Part shown: positions 1 through 11,600 of the stretch, piece by piece
Position numbering within the stretch: the stretch's first letter is position 1
How the letters are laid out: the number at the start of each line of letters is the position of its first letter
Assembly: GCA_019671135.1 (NCBI GenBank)
Contig: JAHRHY010000013.1
Coordinates: 1,116,001 to 1,180,000, forward strand
From: Linnemannia hyalina
Taxonomy: Eukaryota > Mortierellomycota > Mortierellomycetes > Mortierellales > Mortierellaceae
DNA length: 64,000 nt
Reading direction: 5' to 3'
Notes under the pieces: generated by a model
What the model saw: the letters and a program-made list of their open reading frames with translations, nothing else
Databases searched by the model: none
Told to the model about the DNA's origin: nothing
Position numbers and translations under genes: made by a program

Positions 1-3000
1 TTTTACAACCAAGGTGAAGAAGCAAGGAGAGGATGTAGTTCCTTGGGAGTACTTCGAGCGAAGAGTATCGCGATCATTCAAACGAGGATCTTGCACACAT
101 TACAAAAAGAACACAAACAACAACACATGCACACCACGTTCTCGCTCTTTTCTCTCGTTCTGGTTTTGTTGCTCTCGGCGAGATTGAATGGTTTCTTTGC
201 TATCGTGCCAAGTAACCTTTCAAGCATGACCAGGCTCATCCAGTTTTGCCCCAGAACTTTGATGTGAAGATAAACCCTGTTGACAGAGATCCAGGCAAGA
301 TGCTTGCCATGTTCACATCAAATATCGAAACGAGAGGGAGAAGGGAGTGACCACACGAATAACAGCGATTGTTGTTGACATGTTGTTGGTATTGTTGTTG
401 TTGGTGATGTGAGATTGGCGTCTTAGCCCTGCTGCTTCTCGTTATTTATTTTTTTTGTGTGGCACGAACTCTTTCTCTTAATCGGCATCACCATCGCCAT
501 CGCCATCTCTCTCTCTCGCTGTCGTTGCTGTCTCGTTAGTCCTCTGTTTGTCGTCATTTTCTGAAATTGCGAGTGGCAGCAGCTGACCAGATAGACAAGG
601 GAATATGGGGGAAGCACAATGGTCATGTACTGAATACGAGCTATCCGTGTTGTTACTTTCTTTTATATTCTCACCATTGAGCATTTAGCATTTGAGATCA
701 TTACAAAGCGTAAAAGTGGAAATGAACACCACGCCTGTTATTGTATCGATGTTGGTGTGATATGGATATGCCACAATGATGGACGGACATGCACAAAAGT
801 GCGTGTCATTACCCCTGTCTATTATGTCCAACGGACAATTGAATTATGCTTTCCAGGGGTGGAGATGTAAATGAATTGTCGAGAGAAAGAAAGATGCTGC
901 ACCCCCAATGGGTCCAAGGACGTGGCAGTTGAGGGTAGCATGTAGGGATGATGGATGGTCGGGGTGGTGTGAAGTTGGTCTCAATTGATCCAGTCCTCTC
1001 GCTCTCTCTCCTGCTTCTTGCGATCGAACTAACAGGATCTCTCTTGCTCTCATACAATTGTCGAATTATGGGCCAGACCCTCCCTCTCAAATCAATTTTC
1101 TTGTTTCTCCCTCTCCCTCTCCCTCTCCTCCGGGGCATCATTGTCGTCATCGCCCGTCCTCCTCTTCGAGTTCTCTCCCTCTCGACTCATTTGCAGGTCA
1201 TCCCACCCTTCCATTAGAAAATAGTAAGAACCAGTCGACGACAGCAAGCGCACCCACTTGACCCTCGTCACTCAGAGTGTCGATGATATCCCAATATATC
1301 CCACTATCGCTCATCACGATCATCGTCATCATCATCATCATCGTCACTAATGTCATCACTCACTCACCCACTCACTCGCTCGCTCACTCACAGAGCCCCT
1401 TCCTCTCCGCCGCCACCAGCCCCCGTCCACCTCCCTGCTCTGCCTTTGCCGTCCTGTCCCCTCCGGCGATTCTTCACCGGAGAAGAAAATTGCTACGAAG
1501 AATAAAAAAGAGTCAGACCCAGACCTGGCTACAGAGGACGATGTGATGTGATGATCCTTTCCTTTTCCGACCTAACAACCTTTCCGTCTTTTTTCTTTCT
1601 TTTCCTCCTTCTCCTCTCTTCTTTCGCACACTCCCCACCCACCCACTCACTCACCCACTCACATATCCTTTTCCCTTTTCCCTTCTTCACTCTCCACTCC
1701 TTCCTTCCTTCCTTCCTTCCTTCCTTCCTTCCTTCCATTCACTCACTCCCCACTCTCTCTCTCCCTCTCTCCCTCTCCTTTCCTCATACTTCCTTCTCAT
1801 TTAACAACACTACCCTTTCCCACCCTCTCTCTCTCTCATCACGCCCACGCACACAATCCACATACACTCTCTACCTGCACTGCACTCCCACTTCACTTCA
1901 TTACTCAGCCAACAAAAGCACCAACAACAAGGACACAATCAACACCAGCCTTTCTCTCATCCCTAATCAACACACACCGACCACCTCCCTCCTTCCTCTC
2001 CTCCTCTCTTCTTTGCTAATTAGCAGTACCCTTACATACAACTCTTCAATCGGTAAGGCTCCTCTTCACACACACCCAAGGAAACAAACAAACAACGACA
2101 ACAACCATGAGAACTACATGCCCTTTTTGTTCGCACACACTTTCCCTTTTTGGCACAGCCCCGCAATCCCTCCTCTTTGAACGTCCTGTAGAAAACATAA
2201 AGCCAAACAGGACAATGAAAAAAAAAAGGACTGTGTGAACTTGGTTCCGAAACTGATTCAGAAAAAAGTGGTGGCAACGGTACTCAAACAACAATAAAAT
2301 AAGAGCTTAACAGATACACGTTTCCCGAGAACGACAGCAAAGGGAACCCGCCCGACTAGGAAACCGGCGCAAAAACAAAACCACAACACACCACAACATA
2401 ACTGGGCCACCGGTGACCCGGGAACAGGAGAGAGAAAGAACGAGAACCCGGTCAACCCCACAATTGCAACAGCGCCAACAACTGCAACTCCTTCCTTCCT
2501 CCCTTCCTCCCTTCCTCCCTTCCTCCCTTCCTTCCGTCCTTCCTTCCTTCCTTCCTTCCTTTATCCTCCCAGTGCTTGCTTCGTTTTGCGTTTGGTTGTT
2601 CCCCCTCGTGTTCTTTTTGTAGTCATTTTCTATTGTTCGTTTTTGTCTAAAGAGCCTCTTCGTTGCAATAAGAAAGGGAAGCAAGAAGGCTTGTAAGAGT
2701 TTAGGTCCCCATCACCCTCACGGCGCCCTTTTTTTCTCCGTTCCTTATTGTTCTCGAGGATTCAGGGACAACAACAACTCTCTTCCTTACAAGACAAGAG
2801 GCTACACGGATTAAAAGAATGCTCTTTAAATCGTTGTTCCCTTTCTGCTCATTCCGTCTGAATCACTCACGCATTCTCACAAATTATTTGCTGTACCCTC
2901 ATCTCATATCGTCTTATCCGCGGTTTGTTGTTGTTATTATTTCGCACCCTGCCTCCCCTGGACCCGTCTTTTTTTTTTACTTTTCTTTCTCTTCCAAAAA

Positions 3001-4015
3001 GCTCTCGTCATCTAATGTTGGGGACCTAAACTGTTTCGCGTTCTTTCCACCCTCTCCTCCTTTTTCCGTCCAACTACCGCCACGCCTCCCCCTCTCTTCC
3101 ATCACCCACCTCGTCTCTTTGCCCACACCCACACTACATTTCTCGTCTCAGGCACAACATTTTTTTTTGTTGTCCTTGTCGTTCGTCTACGAACACCCTC
3201 GCCTTTCTTTTTTTTCTTTGCATTTGTTCCTCCCTTGGATATCCCTGCCTTGTTTGATGGTGAACACTGCGAGCGCAAATATATGCCAGGGGTTCGTTTG
3301 CAACGTTGTTTACTCTCTACACACTTTCCCTCCTTTTTTTATTTGCATATTGGTCGCCTTGGCACGCGTCCTTGCTTCTCTTGCCTTTCCCCATTTCGAT
3401 TCACTAGTACTTCTTTGCATTTGGTGCTTTACTGCGTGCGTCGCTTTATTACGCGCTTATGTTTGAGATCATGCCAACAAAGATAAACAGAAAAGCGTAA
3501 TGGGCATTGACCCATTTCTATCCATTATCGGCCCCGTTTCTTGGCCCACTCCTTGCCCTTCCCCTTGGACTAATATCATTGCCGCGGCTCCTTGGCTCAT
3601 TTTTTTCTGTGCTTCCCTTGCGATATAACCCCCTCCATCCTTCCTTCCGTCCCCTCCTTGCTGTGCTGGATTTTTGGGGCATCTGTTCCATCTCTTTTTT
3701 TTTATATTTGGTTGTTCCTGACACGATCCAACACCTTCTCCCCAACCCAACTCCATTGTCATTTTCACCATCGGCATCATCATCCTCTCCAGCCCCTTTT
3801 ATTCTGCTGTCCAAACCTTTCGCACTAACTCACACCCTACTCTCTCTCCCGCTACCCTCACAATTATTGAATAGCGTGAGATTCGGTGCTTGGTCCCTCT
3901 GCCCTGTGCACACTTTGCTTGTTTATCCACCAACCTCATCCCTTGATTGGCAAAACAAGAATAGTCGTCAACGACTACCACCTCAACCACATACACTTAC
4001 ACCCACAACAGACGT
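1..4015. other. Gene-poor, pyrimidine-rich leader upstream of the four-repeat Myb gene
   Basis: No reading frame here looks like a protein; the open frames are low-complexity (S/L/P/F runs on the plus strand, K/R/E runs on the minus strand). From about 950 to 4015 the plus strand is strongly C/T-rich. It holds short simple repeats: ACTC-type around 1353-1395, TTCC-type at about 1699-1737 and again at about 2493-2562. The first 190 bases contain one open frame running in from outside the window, too short to judge. The stretch is probably promoter plus a long 5' untranslated leader of the Myb-like gene starting at 4016; that is inference from position and composition. Confidence 0.5.
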
Positions 4016-7000
4016 ATGTCGATCGTCTCATCTATACCCTCTGGCACTATGGGATCGTCTTCGGATCGCGTCACTTCCGTCGCAGCAGCATCCGCACTGG
4101 CCGCAACATCGCCACCCGTTACTCCTCCTACCAAATCTTCCGGTCCCAATGCAGGATCTGCATCACAGACAAGTCTCCCTTCTCCGCCACCCTCCTCGTC
4201 ATCTAGGCACTCTCGGGCCGTCGACCAGGACGAATACGAGTATGACGAGGATCAAAATATCAACAACAGTCATTCATTAAATGGGTCCTCGATCGAAAAG
4301 ATTGCTCGTCGGCTACCCTCTAGCTCAACTATTCCCTCCACAAAAGCAGAAACGGAAAAAAAGCCAACCTCCTCTGGGGATATCACCAAGACACATTCAT
4401 CCTCCAGCTCAACATCCTCTTTGGCATCATCCAATCAACACCTCCCGGCAACTCTCAACAACAAGCACATTTCTGCTGCCAAAACCAAGACCCTGGGACA
4501 TCTCGCCCGGAGCACATCGTCTGAAGTCGATAGCGAGGTCGCCAATGCCCTCGCCTCGGGACGCAGCATAGTCAGCAAGACCGACTGGAAAGAGGAGGAC
4601 GCGCAGTATCTGGTTCAGCTGATCGAGGCTCAGTTCCCCAAGGGCAACATCATCTGGGACTGGGTTGGACACCAGATGGTCGATCGTGGATTCACCAAGA
4701 GCCAGTGTCGATCCAAGTGGAAGCGCATCCGTACCAAGGTCCTACATGGAGATGGAAACCCACACACAAAGGACAGGGATCACGCGGCACATGAGCAGGA
4801 AATAGACGAACTCAACGAGGAAGAGTACGAGGAGCTGCCTACCGACATTCCCGATTTGAAATGGCGTCATCAACAGGCCGAGCAAGAGATCTCGACCAGC
4901 CAATCACAATCGGCCCGACCCAATGGGGCTTATGACCGACCCCAGTACGCCTACAGGACCGGCTCTACCGTTCGCGAGGAAGAACTTGCAGCAGCTGCCA
5001 GACGATCTCAACATTCCAATCGAGCAGTCACCCAGTCCTCATACCCTGAGCACGCGGGCGAGCCCTGGTCAGAGGACGACGAGAGACGGCAGGATGTCGA
5101 TAGCTACATTTTGCCAGCTAAACGGTTCAGCGAGTACCCAGAACAGGACCGAACCCCACCTTCAAGGTCACCTCAGCAACATCGCCGCACCTCAAGTTCC
5201 AATCACCAGTCCTCTACCCAGGGTGAAGACGCCGGTCGATCCTCAACAACCCTTTCAGCCATTGCTGCGACACCAACAATATTTGGAAAGATCGAATGGA
5301 AACCCGAGGACAGCGACTATCTTGTTCACTTGATCGAGACCAAGTTTGCGTCGCGCAAGGTCGACTGGGCCTATGTCTCAAAGCAGATGGAGGGACGGGG
5401 GTACGATCGAACCCAGTGCAAGTCCCGATGGTGGCGCGTACAGCATCGACAGAGTCAGAGCCAGCAGAGCCAGGGAGGTGTTGGCGGAAGCGTCAGTTCG
5501 CCATCGTCTCGTGGAGGCAGGCCCCGTAAGAATATCGACCGGCGCGAATCGCAACAACAGGAATTTGACCACCTGGAGGACGACAAGGAAAAGACGTCAG
5601 ACAACGAGGAGATCCATCCAGAGCAGGCACTCGAGGCTCCTCGTGAGTATCGTAGGCCTCATCAGCAGCACGATCCTGCCTCCATGCGGTCACCGTCTAT
5701 TCCACCTCCACCTCCTCTGGCTCACCCATCGGATCTGAACGACAGTCGTGCCCACTACCAACAAGAGCCGAGCCATGGCGAGAGACAGGAGGATGAGGAG
5801 AGCCAGGGTACTGCCGATGATCATGCACGGTCTCCTCGTGCGACGCGTGGCCACGAACACCAAAAGCACATCGAGTGGAAGGAGGAGGACAGTCAGCATA
5901 TGTTCCGGATGATTGAGCGCGAGTTTCCGGTTGGAAATGTCGTCTGGAGTGTGATTGGTGAGCGGATGGCGAGTCGCGGATACTCTCAGACTCAGTGCAT
6001 GTCCAAGTGGCGGCGACATCTCAAAAACAGCAAAACCTCGAACGACAGCACCGGCGGACGACCCAGTGGAATTAGCATGGATTTGGATGATGATATGGAC
6101 ATTGACGGTTCGTCCTTGTATAATATGCATCGCGAGAACCGACTGACGGGATTCAGGCGTCCCCGCAAGGAGGATCTGTTGGTCTACGGCGACAATCGGG
6201 GTTCGGTTGTTGGTGGAGGCGATCATCACAGCAGCAGCCACCCTAACAGCGGAAAGCGAGTCAAGTCAGACTTGGTCGACTCGAGAGCATACGATCGGGA
6301 CGAATATAGATCCCCAGTGGGACAGCTAGACGCCCGTCTTGTCGAGATGGAGTTCGAACGGTACTTCAATGTCGGCAACAAGCGAAGACGAACCATTGAG
6401 GGCGAGGGCCATGGAAATGAACCATATGCAGTAACCGAGTCTGCCGCCAACGGCTATTATGATCGTCGTGCGTCGCCATCGTATGAGGACGAATCTGCGC
6501 ATCATCACCACCACCATCACCACCACCGTCGCCTGTCTAGCGAGGTGCGTCACGAGGATTATCCTAGACGGAGCAGTTACAGACAAGACGAGCGTGCGTC
6601 TTCTGGAGGCTATGGCGAGCGCGAGAGAAGTCGAAGGAGAAGCCCGCCTCTGACGGACGAAGGCGTTATTGTTATTGGGGAGGAAGCTGGTCCTGTGGTT
6701 AGCTCGACTGGCTCGGCTGGACACTATGAGCCTGAACGTGATAGCCACAACGGCGAAAGACAAGGAAGATACGACGAGCGAGAATGGGATTCGGCGATGG
6801 TGGTCGATAACGATCAAGAGCCGCCGTCTATGTCGTCCAAGAGCCAACACCGAGAGCCTCACTCTTCCAAAAGGTATGAAAGAAAAGTTACATGGTTTTT
6901 TAGTTGTGGAAAAATTATCAGAGCCCCCCATCAACTCTTCCCCCCTCCCCCGGAGGCGGGCAAGAGAGAGCAATCATGTCACTATTTTTTTTACCTTTTT

Positions 7001-8692
7001 CTTTTGTGATTCCTATCTTGGATGGTTCTAATCGTTATCGCCATTCCTTCTTTTTTCTTTCGATATCGCACGATTAGCAACTACGCTGGTGAGAATAACG
7101 GTCGCTCTTACTACGAAGAGAGAGAGTCAACAAGGGCAACGCTGGACCAAAACAAAGAGGCACGGCACAGACCGCAAGAGCCTGCCCGTTACAACGAGCC
7201 AATAGGACGCAGCCCTATCCGAGACCTCGTGGGAACGACTCACATTTCTTCGTCATCTTCGTCCTCCTATCCGAACGGCACTAGCCATGGCGGACACCGG
7301 GACCGGGAGCTGGTCTCCCGACGTGGGGCGGAGGAAGAAGATTACCACGTGGTCGAGCTGGACGAACGTCATTACCGTGACCAGCAGCAGCCCCCTCGTC
7401 GTCGGTCAAATCATCAACCACAACAACATCATTCTCGACGACTTTCTTCCCCAGGCCGCGGAGGTCGCGACGACGGTGGCCGGAACGGAGGAGGATACTA
7501 TGACGATGGGTATGGAAAACGCCGGCATCGCCAATCCAGTGCCGAGTATGAGCATCACCGCCAGGACTATGGCTATCGTCAGTCTTCGTCTCACGGTCGC
7601 AGTGGTCAATACCAGGAGCGGGACGGCGACCTAATCGACTATGCGATGGAGGATGACCTAGACTGGGCTAATGGACGATGGGAGGGCCGTGACATGGCTC
7701 GTTTGGCAGCAGCAGTGGCTAGGCAAGGACGTCGTTGGGACGCAATCCGAGAACAGATCCGGATCCCGGTGCTTGTTAGCCCCTACGATGATCAGGAGTA
7801 TGAAGATATCTATGAGGGTTTCCGATTCGAACCACATGCACCACCCTCATCGTCTGTTGATCGCCAGTACACTCGCCACCACCACCATTCCTCATCATCA
7901 GCTGCTCAACCCCAACAACGCTACAGCCAACCTCAGTCACAGCAGCTTCGTCACCAGCGTCGAACATCTTACCAGCAGTCGCCGCGGGAGGATGGTCGAA
8001 AGCCCTCTTCACACAGGATCCACCATCGTCCTTCGGGCTCTACCACAGTTCCAGTACCCGGCCCAGTCGATGAGAACTACTCACTCTCACCTTTGACGTC
8101 GTCGATAACGTTCAAGAGACCTAGCGGAGCGATTGCTAGCGTGTCGTACTCGAAAAATGATGCGATTTCCTCTGCTAAGTCTTCGTCGCCCTACACCTCA
8201 GGAGCAGCGGAGGTGGTTGTTCTTGACGGAGGGAACATTGATGAGAGAGAGGTTGTTGAGGGGAAGGGAAATGTCGTTGAAGGGGAGCAGTTTGAGGGAG
8301 GCCGTCCCCATCATGGAGGAGAACAGGAAGTGACTGTGGATGTGGACTCGATTGAGCAGAGTCAGGGACGTAGAGAAGGTGAAGAAGAGGATGGGGAGGA
8401 AGTTGAGTTGACAATGTCAGAAACCCATGGTCACATTGTTGTGGGCGATGAGGACGTTTTGTTGGAAGGAGGAGAGGAATCGAGAATTGTAGAGGTTGAA
8501 TCGATGGAGATTGACGAGGAACATCAGGAGATGACGGCGCCGAGCGCAACGAGGGCGTCTTCGGAAGGGGATACCGGGATTATGCAATCTGTGTCGACGA
8601 GCAGCATTACGACGACGGTGTCCACTACCACTACCACTACAGCATCCAGGACGACGACAGCACAGGACGCCGAGGCTTTAGCTATGCATTAA
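4016..8692 (+). CDS. Large Myb/SANT-like protein with four repeats
   Basis: Two exons, 4016-6873 and 7078-8692, joined by a 204-base intron (GTATGA donor, CGATTAG acceptor, CTAAT branch-like site near 7030); the joined frame codes for 1490 aa. Three well-spaced Myb/SANT-like helical repeats lie at about residues 188-244, 426-482 and 618-674. Each has the pattern W-K-x-E-D ... L/M-I-E-x-x-F ... W ... G-(F/Y)-x-x-x-Q-C-x-S-(K/R)-W. A weaker fourth, beginning LDWANGRWEG, lies at about 1147-1200. The linkers are disordered and rich in S, Q, R, E and H, with a run of about nine His near residue 830 and a Ser/Thr-rich acidic tail. Proteins with such repeats usually bind DNA or chromatin in the nucleus; targets are unknown. 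The intron is a multiple of three but contains a stop, so retention would truncate the protein before repeat four. No named orthologue recognised. Confidence 0.85.
6874..7077 (+). other. Intron of the four-repeat Myb gene
   Basis: GT-AG intron splitting the codon after residues SSK. Read through, the upstream frame stops at 7009, so splicing is required to reach the C-terminal exon, which carries the fourth Myb-like repeat and the acidic tail. Confidence 0.85.
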
Positions 8693-11600
8693 TTCTTAAT
8701 CGTTTCTACTTTCTTTTTTATTACTATATTCTACATTGTATCATTGCTTTCACTTCATACACGAGCCTCACATCCCATTTCCTTATAGTTATAGAAAAAG
8801 AAACATCTTTGTTCCATTGCATCATCAACAACCATGTATCCCTCTTTCTTCCTTGGCATTTTCAATGCATAAGTGCCTTCTCTTTTTCGATGATTTTTCT
8901 TGACCAATAATCTTCTTGAACCTGAGCGGTTGCTAATGCGAGCCCTTGCGAATGCACGTTCCCAATGTCTCTTTTTTTTTTTTTTTTGTTGGTCTTGTGC
9001 ATCTGCTCTGTCCAATTGCTTTTTTTTCTTCTTGTGTAAGATATGCACAACGGGGATACGGGAAACGATGAGTACCTTTCGCCATTTCCTTCGTTTTCTG
9101 GAAGGAAGAGAAAATAAGGATGAGTTGAGAGACAGAAGTAGGACCATTTACAAGAAGGTAAGAGAGTAGGTAAGAGGGAGAGGGCAGGGTACAGAGATCG
9201 GGGCTGTTGTATTTTTGTGGTTGATAGGCGTTGAATGCTGGTGATATTTGTTTGTTGAGCGGACTAGGGTTTTGTAGATTTTGCTTTTTCTTCCTGACGT
9301 TCGCGTCAAAAACGCGTTGTTGCGGTATGCGTGTTCGCGTATCCATAGAAAACGTCCATTATAGTTTTCACTTCCTCCATAATATAAGTATGGAAGATCT
9401 AGAAGCAGGTTCACTACAACATGTATTCTCAAACGGTGAACTAGGCGCAACTCCATTGTTGTTCTAAAGGGGCACATCGAAAAGGGAAGCGTGCTAGTTG
9501 AGGCTCCAAAAAAAAAAAAAAAAATGGCCAGTCTACATTCTATGTTTCCAAACCTCAAGGATCGTTCCATTTTGCATCGCCTCACCATGCAAACTCCCTT
9601 ACAAAATGTTCTCTCCTTTTGATTTTCCGAAGGTCGGAGCATAGAAAAAAAACGAAACAGAGGGTAGGGGTGAGAAAGAAGATTGAGAAACGGGTTGGTT
9701 TGCTTTCTATTTTCCTTCCAAAAACACGAGTACCCTACGAAACGACGAGTGGAGTTAGTTATAAGGGACAGACGATAAACAACGACCATGCCCACCTACT
9801 ATATTACCAAGAGAAAAGGACCCATACAATAGTATGCTCTGTAGTTTCCTCTGTTCAACGTTGTTGTTGGTCGCTCCTTCCACCCACGTTTTTTTTCCTA
9901 GGAACGCATCCAAATGTGGGCATTCATTTCTCAGAATACTGATAATAAAGATGACGACCTAACCTTCATTAGTGCATGGACCCACTCCAACACAATATTG
10001 ACATGGTCGTTCACGGATTGTTATTTTTTTTATATTCTGGTCATCAAAAAGACGACAGAGCATGAACAAGTAACTGTTGTCAATTAGCCTATTATGACTC
10101 CAATCACAAGGATTCCCCCCCCTTCAAAGGCGCAATCCTACAGTATGTGCGCTGCCAAGAGATAAGCATTCGCTTGATTGTAGTTCCTGTTCTTTTCCTC
10201 ATTGATGATGGGGCGCGCATATTTTTTTTCAACGGAGCAAAGTACCGAGTGTCGTATGTTTCCACGACCGACAGAAAGAAAAAATAACGTCTTTTTCTCA
10301 ATTTTGCTCCTGTTCAAAAGTCCTGAACACAGAAAGCAAAACGGCCAAAAAAAAGCGCACGAACAAAAATTGTGTGGACAATGGCAAAGAATCAAACACT
10401 GAGGCATTTGACGGATCTTTACGAGAGACCGAGAGACTCTGAGAAAAAATTAGAAAGTGAAAAGGAGAGAGAGCAAAGACACACGGGAGCGAGAAGGAAA
10501 GGACTGAATGGTCAAAAGTACGCTTTGACCTCGAAAACTCAATCAAAGGCGCCAGTAATCACTAGCGTGTTTTTTTTTTCTCTCTGTGATCCCTCCACCC
10601 CAATGCTGTTTTGTTTTGTTGTTATTTCTCACAGGAATCAAAACAATAGCCGAAAAGTTTATCGCGTTTAAAAATCAAAACGTTCGATGTTCTTGTGTCC
10701 ATTTCACCGCCCAATGAAGGACGAATGGGCAAAAAAAACTCCTTTGGTTGATGACCATTTCCTTTGTCCCTTTTGACGAGGGTACAAGAATGAAAAAAGT
10801 AGAGCGGAGGGAGTCATCAATATCGCATGCAATGCATGGTCACAAAATAACGGGCAATGAACAAAATGGCAATTGACGGTAATGGTTCGTTTTTCGGAAC
10901 TTTCCGAGTGACTGGAAGAGAGAAAAGAGTTGAGAACGTTCGCCGTCTTTATTTGTTTGGGAGACGAAACGAAACGGAACGTCTTCACCATTGGACGTCA
11001 ATAGTCAGGCAAGAAGGTGCATGTACATTGATTATGTGTATGTGTATTTTTCTCTCCTTTTCTCCTTCTGTCACTGACCCCTTGTGTACAGTGGGGTTAC
11101 AAAAGTTTTGCAACAAAACAAATAAGAGCTTTGTTTTCACCCTTTCCCTCAAAAAAAAAGATCTTATACTTGCGATCACACACACACAAACTCATGGATT
11201 GAGAATGTATGCGAGCAAACAAAAAAACATCAGTCCATCTTTTCTTTTGGATAAGACAAGTCCTAGAACGAATAACAACTGGACATAGAAAACACAAACA
11301 ACTACACCACTACAATAACACGATGCTAGAGGCGAATATACAGAGTAGAAAAACGCCCTCACGGAACAAGATACTGCCAAGACAAAGCTAATTAACCCTT
11401 CCATACAGACGCGCATGATAACTACGCCAACCTGGCACATCCAACAAATAAACGAACCAACCAGAGGTCTGCAATCAAACAGCCAACAGACATCTAAAAG
11501 GGACGCGCCATTCGACAAGTTTATTGGCCAAGGACTGTTAGGAAAGCAGGATAGGTACATGATTGATTGCGCCTCAGCGGTTGAGAGAGGGCTGGGCTGC

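Noticed and set aside
1..190. Open frame at the left edge reading KVKKQGEDVVPWEYFERRV-like sequence
   Set aside because: It could be the end of a gene outside the window, but it is too short, becomes low-complexity, and has no recognisable motif or splice support.
1690..2565. Regular TTCC and ACTC repeats as a possible CRISPR-like array
   Set aside because: Plain microsatellites without unique spacers, in a eukaryotic genome.
5690..6973. Antisense open frames of 183 and 215 codons inside the first Myb gene
   Set aside because: Shadows of the C/G-biased third codon positions of the real gene; R/H/S-rich without motifs.
9148..9795. 215-codon minus-strand open frame
   Set aside because: Composition is irregular with F-runs from poly-A/T. 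No domain, no good start context, no linked exons.
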